Below the pieces are notes generated by a model that was given only the letters and a program-made list of their open reading frames with translations, did no database searches and had not been told where the DNA came from. Positions 1 through 8,288 of a DNA stretch of 64,000 nt are shown in pieces (position 1 is the first letter of the stretch; the number at the start of each line of letters is the position of its first letter). The DNA lies in the NCBI RefSeq assembly GCF_011605345.1, contig NZ_JAAOXM010000012.1, positions 205,527 through 269,526 on the forward strand, read 5' to 3'. A program made the position numbers and the translations under genes. This DNA is from Burkholderia sp. D-99 (GTDB lineage: Bacteria; Pseudomonadota; Gammaproteobacteria; Burkholderiales; Burkholderiaceae).

Positions 1-248
1 TCGTAGTGCCTGCAATGCCGAATGCCCGCGCAACGGGGCGCACGGACATTTTCCTGTTCGGATCGGCCATCGGGCCGACCACAATGATCCACCGGGTTAT
101 CCCGCGCACAGATCGTTGACTTTGCAGCGGAATATCGGGTTATCCACAGATTTTCAGGACAACCGGCAACGATTTCGGCATCAATCGGCGCCGCCCGTCG
201 TTCAGTGAATCGCGACTCGGTCGAGCCCGTAATCTGCAAAACATTTTT
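1..248. other. Intergenic region with one perfect DnaA box
   Basis: No credible reading frame is visible here. The stretch contains one perfect DnaA box, TTATCCACA, at 140-148. A partial look-alike, TTATCCCGC, lies near 96. It sits downstream of the minus-strand ligase gene. Nothing else in it can be named with confidence. Confidence 0.5.
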
Positions 249-1364
249 TCACTCGCGCCAACGTAAGCACTGCTGGCGGACCGTCTCATTGAGCGATTTT
301 TCCTGTTTGAAAACGGTTCTCAACCACGATGCGTCGTTCACACGCGCCTTGGCCAGCGCGCCGATCTCGTCGAGCGCCGCGCGCGAACCGAGCGCGGCCG
401 CATGCGGCGCGATCCGGTCGAGCGTGTCGAGGATGTCTTCCGCGATCGTGCGGCGCTCACCCGTCTGAGGATTCACGCAGGTGCCCTCGAGCCCGAAGCG
501 GCATGCCTCGAAACGGTTGAACGTGTAGACGAGGTAATCGTCCTCCGACAGCTTCAGCGGCCGGTCGGTCAGCAGGTAGCGCGCAAGCGTCTGGATGTAG
601 CAGGCGATCGCCGCCGCGCGGTCGACCGACAGCGGCGTGTCCATCACGCGCACCTCGATCGTCCCGAAGCCGGGCTTCGGGCGGATGTCCCAGTAAAAGT
701 CCTTCATCGAGTTGACGACGCCGGTGTTCACCATCTTCGTGAAGTACTCCTCGAAGCTGTCCCAGGTCAGCACGAACGGCGCGCGGCCCGACAGCGGGAA
801 CGCGAACACCGAATTCAGGCGTGCCGACTGGAAGCCGGTGTCGACGTTCTGCACGAACGGCGACGACGCGGACAGCGCGATGAAGTGCGGAATGAAGCGC
901 GACATCGAGTGCAGCAGGAACAGCGCGCTGTCCGGGTCCGGGCAGCCGATGTGCACGTGCTGGCCGAACACGGTGAACTGTTTGGCCAGATAACCGTACA
1001 GCTCGGAGATGTACTGGAAACGCGGCGCATCGTAGATCTGCCGGTCGCTCCATTGCTGGAACGCGTGCGTGCCGCCGCCGGCGAGCCCGACGTTGAGCTG
1101 GTCGGCCGCCTTCACGAGCACGTCGCGAATCGCATGCAGCTCGCTGACCGCCTGCTCGTGCGAATGGCAGATGCCGGTCGACAGCTCGATCATGCTTTCG
1201 GTGATTTCCGGCGTGATGTTGCCCGGAAAGGTCTCGCCCTGAATCAGGCGCATCAGGTCGGATGCCGCTTTGGTCAGGTCGTAGTTGTGCGTGTTGACGA
1301 CCTGGATCTCCAGTTCGACGCCAAACGTGAACGGCTCGGAATTGACGAAGGTTTCGAGTGCCAT
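249..1364 (-). CDS. ybdK: Carboxylate-amine ligase of the YbdK / GCS2 family
   Basis: A 371-residue protein of the glutamate-cysteine ligase type 2 superfamily, which forms an amide between a carboxylate and an amine using ATP. The family signature FGVELEIQ is at residues 14-21, and GGGTHAF and FGQHVHIG follow in the catalytic core. The length matches YbdK-type enzymes. E. coli YbdK has weak gamma-glutamylcysteine synthetase activity; the physiological substrate here cannot be read from sequence. The gene lies just downstream of the antiporter gene on the same strand, with a 14-base gap, so the two are probably co-transcribed. Confidence 0.93.
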   Translation of the reverse strand: MALETFVNSEPFTFGVELEIQVVNTHNYDLTKAASDLMRLIQGETFPGNITPEITESMIELSTGICHSHEQAVSELHAIRDVLVKAADQLNVGLAGGGTHAFQQWSDRQIYDAPRFQYISELYGYLAKQFTVFGQHVHIGCPDPDSALFLLHSMSRFIPHFIALSASSPFVQNVDTGFQSARLNSVFAFPLSGRAPFVLTWDSFEEYFTKMVNTGVVNSMKDFYWDIRPKPGFGTIEVRVMDTPLSVDRAAAIACYIQTLARYLLTDRPLKLSEDDYLVYTFNRFEACRFGLEGTCVNPQTGERRTIAEDILDTLDRIAPHAAALGSRAALDEIGALAKARVNDASWLRTVFKQEKSLNETVRQQCLRWRE

Positions 1365-1378
1365 GGCAGGTTCCGGAA

Positions 1379-2593
1379 TCAGTTGCTGTCGCTGCGTTCA
1401 CCGACCGCCGACAGGCAGCGGTACACGATGAACGGGCTGACGAGCTGCAGGACCACGATCGTGCACATCACGATCGCGCGCAGGTGCGGGTCGAAATTCG
1501 GATAGAGCTGGTAGGTGTCGTCGACGAGCAGGTACGACAGCGCGGACATCGGCGTGAGCGCGATGCCGAGCGCGACGCCCTGCTTCATCCCGATGCCGCT
1601 CGGCTTCGCGAACGCGACAACGCCGGCCAGCTTCGCGACGAGCCGCGTGACGATCAGCACGATCGCGAGCAGCCCGCCGAGTGCGAGATCACCCCACGTG
1701 AACGACGTGAGCGTCAGCACGAACAGGACCACCGTCAGCAGCCAGCCGGCCGTGCCGAAGTGCTCGGGCCACAGCTGCGGACGCGCTTCGAGGTTCTTCA
1801 CGATGATGCCGGCCAGCAGCAGCGTGAGCAGCGTCGACAGTTTCAGCGCCTGTGCCACCGCAATCGCAAGCATCACGAGCCCGAACAGTGCGACGAACGA
1901 ATGCTCGTCGCGCATCGTCGACGTCATGTGGCGGAACAGGAAATTGCACGAACGCGCAACCAGGTACGCGACGATGAACGAGCCGGCGATCAGGTAGAGC
2001 GGCTGCAGGATCGTCGCGAAAACGTTGCCGTACGCTTCCTGGTGGAGCCAGCTGGTCACGAGCTTGGTCAGCACGATCGCGTACACGCTGTTTAGCGCGG
2101 TGAGCGTGATGAGGCGCTGCGACACCTGCCCTTCCGCGCGCAATTCGGTCTTGAGCTGGATCACCATCGACGGCGACGTCGCGATCGCGATCGCCGACAG
2201 CACGAGCGCGACCATTCCCGACACGCCGAGCGCGAGCATCACGAACAGCACGAGCACGAACGTCAACGTGGCTTCGGCGAGGCTCGACGCGATGAGCCAC
2301 GGATTGCGCCGGATCCAGCGCAGGTCGAGGCGGCTGCCGAGCTCGAACAGCAGCAGGCCGAGCGCGACGTCGATCAGCAGGCGGGAGGTTTCGTCGGTGC
2401 TCGCGTCGATCACGCCGAAACCGAACGAACCGGCGATCAGACCGATCACCGCATAGCCGGTAATGCGCGGCAGGCGCCACGCGCGATAGCACAGCTCGCC
2501 GCACAGGCCGGCCGCGAACAACGCGAGCCCGGCCCAGAACACGGCATCCGGCGCAAGCGGCCAGTTGGGCAGAAATGAGAACGCCGACTTCAT
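1379..2593 (-). CDS. CPA2-family cation:proton antiporter
   Basis: A 404-residue, very hydrophobic protein with about twelve predicted membrane spans, of the KefB/Na+/H+ exchanger type (monovalent cation:proton antiporter 2). It would exchange Na+ or K+ for protons at the inner membrane. No C-terminal TrkA-N (RCK) domain is present, so it is a core-only member. I chose the ATG at 2591-2593, which has AAGGAGAAG immediately upstream. The frame stays open to 2734, but the extra 47 residues are hydrophilic and low-complexity and look non-coding. It is probably co-transcribed with the ligase gene downstream. Confidence 0.9.
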   Translation of the reverse strand: MKSAFSFLPNWPLAPDAVFWAGLALFAAGLCGELCYRAWRLPRITGYAVIGLIAGSFGFGVIDASTDETSRLLIDVALGLLLFELGSRLDLRWIRRNPWLIASSLAEATLTFVLVLFVMLALGVSGMVALVLSAIAIATSPSMVIQLKTELRAEGQVSQRLITLTALNSVYAIVLTKLVTSWLHQEAYGNVFATILQPLYLIAGSFIVAYLVARSCNFLFRHMTSTMRDEHSFVALFGLVMLAIAVAQALKLSTLLTLLLAGIIVKNLEARPQLWPEHFGTAGWLLTVVLFVLTLTSFTWGDLALGGLLAIVLIVTRLVAKLAGVVAFAKPSGIGMKQGVALGIALTPMSALSYLLVDDTYQLYPNFDPHLRAIVMCTIVVLQLVSPFIVYRCLSAVGERSDSN

Positions 2594-2958
2594 CGTGGTG
2601 ACTTCTCCTTTGGAAGCAACCGCCAGCGACGCAGGGTCAAACGTCAGAAATGGATGCGCGCCGGCTGGGTGTCGCCCCGAATTTGATTGTTGTGGTCGAC
2701 GACGGCAGGACATGGGATCCGCCTGTTCCGCCACTCGGCGGAACGTCGCACAGATTGCCGATCTGGATTGTCGGCCTGGTGTGTGAACGGACTGCGCAGT
2801 CTCGAAGATTCAGATTCGAAATCGTGCCGACCGTTCCATTGAAGCATGTCCGGCGCCTGGCCGGATGAACGCGAAGGAAACCGATTGTGCCACAGCTTTT
2901 TCGTTCCGGAACCCATTGATTCGACTCGCGGCGCTGTGCGGCACCGCAGGTCTTTGGT
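2594..2958. other. Intergenic leader of the antiporter gene
   Basis: About 365 bases between the antiporter start and module A. It carries the antiporter Shine-Dalgarno sequence at its left edge. I see no convincing gene. Short frames here have atypical composition and no start signals. Confidence 0.4.
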
Positions 2959-3225
2959 TTCAAAGGTTTACCTGTATATATACGTAGTAGAAGTTAACAA
3001 AGGACGCACAGTTCTGTGGATAACTTCGGTTTACGTCGACAGATCAAGGTGTTGGAGAGCCCATAACCCGTTGCACAGGCTGTTCGTGCACAGAAGTTTG
3101 AGATGAGCAACTTTGGGGCCTTCTCACAGCTGTGCCGAGTTGCCCAGTTTACGTCCACTGTGATTACACACGAAGTGCGTGCGGATTCGGCAAGGTTATC
3201 CACAGTGTCGAGTGGATAACCTTGC
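2959..3225 (+). other. Module A: origin-like cluster of DnaA boxes and GTWWAC sites
   Basis: A non-coding, locally AT-rich element. Perfect DnaA boxes are at 3015-3023 (TGTGGATAA) and 3196-3204 (TTATCCACA), with an 8/9 match at 3211-3219. GTWWAC sites are at 2966, 2993, 3029 and 3147. CACAG or CTGTG pentamers occur nine times between 3007 and 3247. An AT-rich TATATATACGTAGT tract lies at 2975-2988. A perfect 14-bp inverted repeat with an 8-bp centre spans 3190-3225 and holds two divergent DnaA boxes. Ten short elements recur in the same order in module B (51240-51513, opposite strand). It could be the chromosomal origin, a DnaA-titration site or another DnaA-regulated element; sequence alone does not decide. 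Confidence 0.6.
3190..3225. repeat. Perfect 14-bp inverted repeat containing divergent DnaA boxes
   Basis: GCAAGGTTATCCAC at 3190-3203 and its exact complement at 3212-3225 are separated by eight bases. Each arm contains a DnaA box. It lies 40 bases beyond the stop of mnmC, but no T-tract follows on the minus strand, so it is not a typical terminator. Confidence 0.75.
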
Positions 3226-3265
3226 GCGGAAAAATCGGGAAACTGTGAGCGGTTCGGGTGGCCGG

Positions 3266-5212
3266 TCAGCCGGGCTGACTGACGCGGCGCGCGCGCAATG
3301 CGCGGATCAGGAAGCGTGCGGGGTCGACGGCATCGGCGAGTTCGCGTTCGAGCGGCCACGGCTCGCCTTCGAGTTGCGATGCGATCAGTTCGGCGCCGAG
3401 TGCAGCCCATACGAGGCCGCGCGAACCGAAGCCGAATGCGCCGTAGAGTCCGGGCAGGCGTGGCAGGTCGCGCGCCTGCGCACCGCTCAGCGCGCGTGCA
3501 TGTGCGACGGCTCCCGCTTCGTCGGCGAGCGGGCCGATGAGCGGCAGACGGTCGCCGACGACCCAGCGGAACGCCACGCGGCCGCGCAGTGTGTCGGGAT
3601 CCGGCAGGTCGCCAATCAGGCCCGGCAGCAGATGCCGCACGCGCTCGAGATTTTCGAGGTGGCCGGCCGCGCGCATCGCGGGATCGACGTCGTCGGGTTC
3701 GAACGTCGCGCCGATCAGCAGCGTGCCGTCGTCGAGCGGTACCGCGTAACCGTCACCGATCGCCGGGCACGGCAGCGGTGCCGTGCTGCCGGGCGGCAGC
3801 AACGTGAGCTGGCCGCGCACCGGTTGCAGCGCGACATGCTGCAGCCCGGCGAGACGCGCGGCGTCGCCGGCGTTCGCGAGCACGACGACGGGCGCTTCGG
3901 CCAGCGTGCCGCCCGCATCGTCGAGTGCATGCCATGCGTCGCCCCGCCGTTCGAGTCGTGCAACGCCGGTGGAGGCGAGCAAGCGCACGCGCTCGCCGGC
4001 CGCCTCGCATTGGGCCGCGCAAAGGCCGGCTGGCCAGACGGCGCCGCCCTGCGGAAACAGCAGGCCGCCCTGCGCGACCGGCAGGTTCAGATGGGCGCGC
4101 GCGGCATCGGCGTCGAGCAGCGACACATAGTCGGACGGTGCGCCGAATGCGTCGAAAGCATCGCGCATCCGTGCGAAGTCGTCGGCCGATTCGGCGAGAT
4201 GGATCATCCCGTGCGTGCTGCGCGCGAATGCATGGCCCGCGCGTTCGAGTGCGCGCCAGCGTGCGATCGCGTGCAGGAAGCCGCCGCGCGTGAGCCGGCT
4301 CGCGACGTTGTCGTCGCGTGTCATCAGCGGATGAAATACGCCGGCCGGATTGCCCGACGCCTCGCTCGCGATCCGGTCGTGCCGCTCGATCAGCGTGACT
4401 TCCCAGCCGCGCGCGGCCAGGCGTTCGACGACCGCGCAGCCCGCCAGGCCCGCGCCGATCACGATCGCGCGGCGTGTCGCCACGGGCAATGCGAGCGGCG
4501 GCTCGTGCCGGCGCGCGCGCCAGCGCGGCGCATATTCGCCGACGAGCAGATCGTCGACCTCGCGATACGTGAAACCTGCTTTGCCGAGTGCGTGCTTCAA
4601 CGCATCGGAATTCGCATGCGTTGCAAATGTCGCGTGTTCTCCGGCCATTTTCGAGAATGCGCGGACCACGTCGGTCGATCGGTGATCCGCGTCGCTCGAT
4701 GACGCAATGCCGTCGAGACAGAATGCGTCGGCGCGCGCGACGATCTTCCCCAGCATGTCGATCGCGTCGCCGAACGCGAGCGTGAGCACCACGCGCCCTT
4801 CATCGAATTCGAGCCGGTGCAGGCCCGGTACGAGGATCGGCCACGCGTCGACAAGTGCATCGACGTTCGTCGATATGGTTGTATCCGCAACGATATGTGA
4901 AGCTGCGCGGCGCAGGTCGTCGCGCGAGAAAGGATGCGGTTCGACTGCGACAAAATGCAGCCGCTCGCAGCGTGCGGGATCGTCGCGCCACGCGGCCCAG
5001 GCCGCGAGGAAGCTGCCGCCCGCGCCGAATTCCGTCGCGACGATCGTGAACGTACGGCGGCCCTGCCAGCGCGCCGGCAGCCCGTTGCCCGTGACGAACC
5101 GGCGATGCGCAAGCGCGCCTGACGCGCCGCGATGGAGATCGCCGAACTCGGGCGACACGAGTGTGCCGTCGTCGCAAAGCGCGAGCGTGGCGGGAACAAG
5201 TCGGTCGGTCAT
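3266..5212 (-). CDS. mnmC: Bifunctional tRNA wobble-uridine modification enzyme MnmC
   Basis: A 648-residue two-domain enzyme for the last steps of 5-methylaminomethyl-2-thiouridine synthesis at the tRNA wobble position. The N-terminal part (about residues 1-240) is a SAM-dependent methyltransferase, with the motif ATEFGAGGSFLAAW near residues 59-72. The C-terminal part begins near residue 250 with the FAD-binding motif VIGAGLAG and removes the carboxymethyl group. I chose the ATG at 5210-5212 (protein start MTDRLVPATL). The frame is open for 30 more codons upstream, but those residues do not resemble the family. It stands alone between module A and the HU gene. Confidence 0.93.
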   Translation of the reverse strand: MTDRLVPATLALCDDGTLVSPEFGDLHRGASGALAHRRFVTGNGLPARWQGRRTFTIVATEFGAGGSFLAAWAAWRDDPARCERLHFVAVEPHPFSRDDLRRAASHIVADTTISTNVDALVDAWPILVPGLHRLEFDEGRVVLTLAFGDAIDMLGKIVARADAFCLDGIASSSDADHRSTDVVRAFSKMAGEHATFATHANSDALKHALGKAGFTYREVDDLLVGEYAPRWRARRHEPPLALPVATRRAIVIGAGLAGCAVVERLAARGWEVTLIERHDRIASEASGNPAGVFHPLMTRDDNVASRLTRGGFLHAIARWRALERAGHAFARSTHGMIHLAESADDFARMRDAFDAFGAPSDYVSLLDADAARAHLNLPVAQGGLLFPQGGAVWPAGLCAAQCEAAGERVRLLASTGVARLERRGDAWHALDDAGGTLAEAPVVVLANAGDAARLAGLQHVALQPVRGQLTLLPPGSTAPLPCPAIGDGYAVPLDDGTLLIGATFEPDDVDPAMRAAGHLENLERVRHLLPGLIGDLPDPDTLRGRVAFRWVVGDRLPLIGPLADEAGAVAHARALSGAQARDLPRLPGLYGAFGFGSRGLVWAALGAELIASQLEGEPWPLERELADAVDPARFLIRALRARRVSQPG

Positions 5213-5522
5213 GCGAAACAAAAATCGTGGCAGCCAAGCCTGGCAAGGGATTGCGCGGGGCCGTCCGTCCGGCCGTTGGAAAAAGCCAACGGGGCGGCGC
5301 ACGGGCGGACCGCGCTGCGTATCCTGTCCGGTTGGCGCTGGTCAAAAAACGGGCAGTCGATGATTCATTCGGCGAAATACCGATGAAAATCTTTGAAACC
5401 CTTGTCGTTATTGGGTTTGCGCTGCGCTATCATAGCAACGCCGTACCGCGGGGTGGCCACCGGCAAGCCGGAGGGCGCGTCGCGCGGGCCAGGATTCGGC
5501 GCTGTGTCGTCGGAGTCTGACT
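5213..5522. other. Intergenic region between mnmC and hupB
   Basis: No convincing gene. A 7-bp inverted repeat with a six-base loop, CCGTTGG/CCAACGG, lies at 5273-5292. The role of the region beyond holding divergent promoters is unclear. Confidence 0.35.
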
Positions 5523-5551
5523 CTCGACGGCACGGTTCGCGCACGTATAAT
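5523..5551 (+). promoter_or_regulatory. Probable sigma70 promoter of hupB
   Basis: A perfect -10 hexamer TATAAT is at 5546-5551. The -35 at about 5523-5528 (CTCGAC) is weak. Transcription would start about 45 bases before the HU start codon. Confidence 0.55.
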
Positions 5552-5600
5552 CGGCGCGTTCGCGCTGTTCGTGTCAACCTAACCTGATAAAGGAACCTTA

Positions 5601-5879
5601 ATGAACAAACAGGAACTGATCGACGCCGTCGCCGCCCAAACGGGCGCCAGCAAGGCTCAAACCGGCGAAACGCTGGACACGCTGCTCGAAGTCATCAAGA
5701 AGGCCGTGTCGAAGGGTGATGCGGTTCAGCTGATCGGCTTCGGCAGCTTCGGTTCGGGCAAGCGCGCAGCACGTACGGGCCGCAACCCGAAGACCGGCGA
5801 GACCATCAAGATCCCGGCAGCCAAGACGGTCAAGTTCACGGCTGGCAAGGCGTTCAAGGACGCCGTCAACAAGCGTTAA
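5601..5879 (+). CDS. hupB: HU-family nucleoid DNA-binding protein
   Basis: A 92-residue histone-like protein that binds and bends DNA and supports replication initiation, repair and nucleoid structure. The start MNKQELIDAVA and the arm motif GRNPKTGETIKIPA are diagnostic of HU. The length matches the family. AAAGGAAC precedes the ATG. A strong Rho-independent terminator follows 20 bases after the stop, so it is a single-gene unit. HU normally assists DnaA at chromosome origins, which is of interest given module A 2.4 kb away, although HU genes are also found elsewhere. Confidence 0.97.
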   Translation: MNKQELIDAVAAQTGASKAQTGETLDTLLEVIKKAVSKGDAVQLIGFGSFGSGKRAARTGRNPKTGETIKIPAAKTVKFTAGKAFKDAVNKR

Positions 5880-5900
5880 ACCAGCGCCTGTTCCAAGAAA

Positions 5901-5924
5901 AACCCGCCTTTCGGCGGGTTTTTT
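5901..5924 (+). terminator. Rho-independent terminator of hupB
   Basis: An 8-bp perfect stem AACCCGCC/GGCGGGTT with the loop TTTC, followed by a T-tract. It lies 21 bases after the hupB stop codon. Confidence 0.9.
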
Positions 5925-5997
5925 GTTGGGCGCGCGCAGCATTTTCGCCACAGTCCGTCGCCCTCTTGCAAGATTTAACGGTTGTTTTTACAACGCG

Positions 5998-7311
5998 TTA
6001 CGCGTGCACGATCTGGGTGTCGCCGTGATCGTCGTCGTCGTGCGAATCGACATCCCACGCCGGGAACGGATCGTTGAACGCGTGCCATCCCGCCGCGCCG
6101 AGCGCGAATTCCGCATCGGTCAGCAGGCACGCGTCGAGTTTTGCGCGCCATGCATCCGCGTCGAGCGCGATGCCGATCAGCACGAGTTCCTGCCGGCGAT
6201 CGCCCACTGCGCGATCGTCAAGATCGCCGTGCCATTCGGCGCGGATTTCACCGAGCAGTTCGTCGTCGTCCGGCCATTCCGCGCGATCCTGTGCGGCCCA
6301 CCAGAGACCCGCCGGGCCATGCCGGCATACGCCGCCCGCCTGCGACAGCGAGGCCGCGATGTCGTTGCGCGTCGCGAGCCAGAAGAAGCCCTTGCTGCGC
6401 AGCACGCCCGGCCACTCCTGATGCAGCAGCGCCCAGAGTCGTGCCGGATGAAACGGCCTGCGCGCGCGGTAAACAAAATTGCCGATTCCGAATTCGTCGG
6501 CTTCACCGTGCACGTGCGCATGATGTTCGTCGTGGCAGTCCGGGTCGTCGCAATGCGTATGATCGTGATCGAGCGAGGCGAGCCAGCCCGGCGCGTTCGC
6601 GGCTTCGTCGAAATCGAAGCGGCCCGTGTTCAGCACTTCGTCGAGCGGTACGTTGCCGAACGTCGACACGACCTGGTGCGCGCGCGGGTTGAGTCGCGCG
6701 AGGATGTGCTGCAGGCGTGCGAGTTCGTCGGCGCCGACGAGGTCGGCCTTGTTGATCACCAGCACGTCGCAGAATTCGATCTGCTCGATCAGCAGCTCGA
6801 CGAGCGTGCGGTCGTCCTCTTCCGAGGCGGCGATGCCGCGCGTCGCGAGCGCGTCGTCCGAGCCGTAGTCGCGGAGGAAGTTGTACGCGTCGACCACGGT
6901 GACGAGCGTGTCGAGCCGCGCGATTTTCGACAGCGACGTGCCGTCGTCGTCGACGAACGTGAAGGTTTCGGCGATCGGCATCGGCTCCGCGATACCGGTC
7001 GACTCGATCATGATTGCATCGAAGCGGCCTTCGGACGCGAGCGTGCGGATCTCGACGAGCAGGTCGTCGCGCAGCGTGCAGCAGATGCAGCCGTTCGACA
7101 TTTCCACGAGGCGTTCCTCGACGTGCGACAGCGCCTGCGCATCGCGCACGAGCGACGCGTCGATGTTGACCGCTGCGAGATCGTTGACGATCACGGCGAC
7201 TTTCAGGCCCGCGCGGTTCGCGAGGATATGGTTGAGCAGCGTGGTCTTGCCGGCGCCGAGGAAGCCGGACAGCACGGTGACGGGCAACGGCTGGTTCATT
7301 GCCGGATTCAT
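5998..7311 (-). CDS. COG0523 / CobW-family GTPase, zinc-chaperone type
   Basis: A G3E-family P-loop GTPase of 437 residues. Walker A GFLGAGKT is at residues 16-23, the metal-binding motif GCICC at about 74-78, and the guanine-specificity motif NKAD follows. A His/Asp/Cys-rich stretch (HTHCDDPDCHDEHHAHVH) lies in the middle, before the CobW C-terminal domain. This layout is typical of the ZigA/YciC group, which is thought to deliver zinc under zinc limitation. The ATG at 7309-7311 is used here; an in-frame ATG at 7297-7299 is an equal candidate. The longer frame to 7422 lacks support. I see no Zur box that I can assert. Confidence 0.9.
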   Translation of the reverse strand: MNPAMNQPLPVTVLSGFLGAGKTTLLNHILANRAGLKVAVIVNDLAAVNIDASLVRDAQALSHVEERLVEMSNGCICCTLRDDLLVEIRTLASEGRFDAIMIESTGIAEPMPIAETFTFVDDDGTSLSKIARLDTLVTVVDAYNFLRDYGSDDALATRGIAASEEDDRTLVELLIEQIEFCDVLVINKADLVGADELARLQHILARLNPRAHQVVSTFGNVPLDEVLNTGRFDFDEAANAPGWLASLDHDHTHCDDPDCHDEHHAHVHGEADEFGIGNFVYRARRPFHPARLWALLHQEWPGVLRSKGFFWLATRNDIAASLSQAGGVCRHGPAGLWWAAQDRAEWPDDDELLGEIRAEWHGDLDDRAVGDRRQELVLIGIALDADAWRAKLDACLLTDAEFALGAAGWHAFNDPFPAWDVDSHDDDDHGDTQIVHA

Positions 7312-7471
7312 AGCGATATGCACCAACGGAAAAAATTGAAAAAGCGGCCGCGGCGCCCTTCCGGGGCGCGATCGTCCCGCGGACGGGCGAAATTGCGGCG
7401 TGAGATCCGCATTGTGCATCAAACGCGCGCCGGCCGGCCGGGATGGCGTCAGGCCGCGCTCGGCCGCAGCG

Positions 7472-7921
7472 TCATTGCACGGGCGGCAGCAGCTTCCACT
7501 GCGTCAGGATGCCGGCGATCTGCCGCGCGTACTTGTCACGCAGTGACGGGGTTTCCGAATGATAGGCACCGACGGCCTGCCACGTGTTGCCGTAGCGGTT
7601 CATCTTCTGCTTGAGGTGCCACGCGGCGATGTAGACGTTCTTGCACGGCTCCATCAGCGTGTCGCGGCCGATCCCGTAGCGCGACAGCGTCGGCAGATGG
7701 ATCGAGTTGATCTGCATCAGGCCGTAGTCGACCGAACCGTTCGTGTTCTTGTTCAGCGCGCCGGGCCGGTTGCGCGACTCCTGCCACGCGATCGCACGCA
7801 GGATCAGCGGATTGACCTGCTGATATCTGGCCGCTTCATCGAAACAGTCCGCGCGAGCATTCGCGCTGGCGAAACTTGCGCCGGCGGAAATCAACGCGAT
7901 CGAAACGAACCGTCTGTTCAT
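7472..7921 (-). CDS. Small lytic transglycosylase (IagB/VirB1-like)
   Basis: A 149-residue secreted protein with a signal peptide over about residues 1-24, followed by a goose-lysozyme-like SLT domain. The catalytic glutamate is in AWQES (E48), and the family motifs SVDYGLMQIN and AAWHLKQKM are present. Such enzymes cut peptidoglycan locally to let secretion machines or pili pass through. The gene sits between the GTPase gene and the type II secretion cluster, and is divergent from gspD. A role in assembling the gsp machine is plausible but not shown. Confidence 0.9.
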   Translation of the reverse strand: MNRRFVSIALISAGASFASANARADCFDEAARYQQVNPLILRAIAWQESRNRPGALNKNTNGSVDYGLMQINSIHLPTLSRYGIGRDTLMEPCKNVYIAAWHLKQKMNRYGNTWQAVGAYHSETPSLRDKYARQIAGILTQWKLLPPVQ

Positions 7922-8288
7922 GGTGCGGAATCGATAATAAATTGCGCGAAGGTCGGGAAAACCCGTGCCTGTTATTCGTGCGACGAGAAACGTGCCGCCC
8001 GTATCATACCGACAGTCCGTCAGCTTGCGACATACAGGAATACGGCAGCCCGGTTATACCGCATTTCCGTGTCGGTTCATCGTGAAACGGGGGCGATGAC
8101 CGGGATGCCGAGAATAGCGCCGAATCTTACATATTGCATACGACTCGCCGGATCCATGTCGTATGTGAGACAGTCCTCGGATCAATGTGATATTTCGGAC
8201 ATGAAAAACTGCTAATGTCGCCTCTTTAGGACTTGGATCCCAGCACTACCGCCGGAAGTGGCCTGAGCCGGCATCGACCCATTCATCC
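7922..8288. other. Divergent intergenic region upstream of gspD
   Basis: About 370 bases between the transglycosylase and gspD, presumably holding both promoters. A TAATGT sequence near 8212 could be a -10 for gspD, but no matching -35 is clear. No gene is seen. Confidence 0.35.

Noticed and set aside
402..1505. Plus-strand frames antisense to the carboxylate-amine ligase
   Set aside because: No ribosome site, atypical composition, and fully overlapped by a conserved gene.
3003..3060. Par centromere (parS) in module A
   Set aside because: The palindrome TGTTNCACGTGAAACA or a close relative is absent here and in module B.
3190..3225. Terminator for mnmC at the 14-bp inverted repeat
   Set aside because: There is no T-tract on the minus strand after the stem, and both arms are DnaA boxes, so a protein-binding site is the better reading.
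5273..5292. Terminator between mnmC and hupB
   Set aside because: The 7-bp stem CCGTTGG/CCAACGG has no T-tract and lies upstream of both divergent genes.
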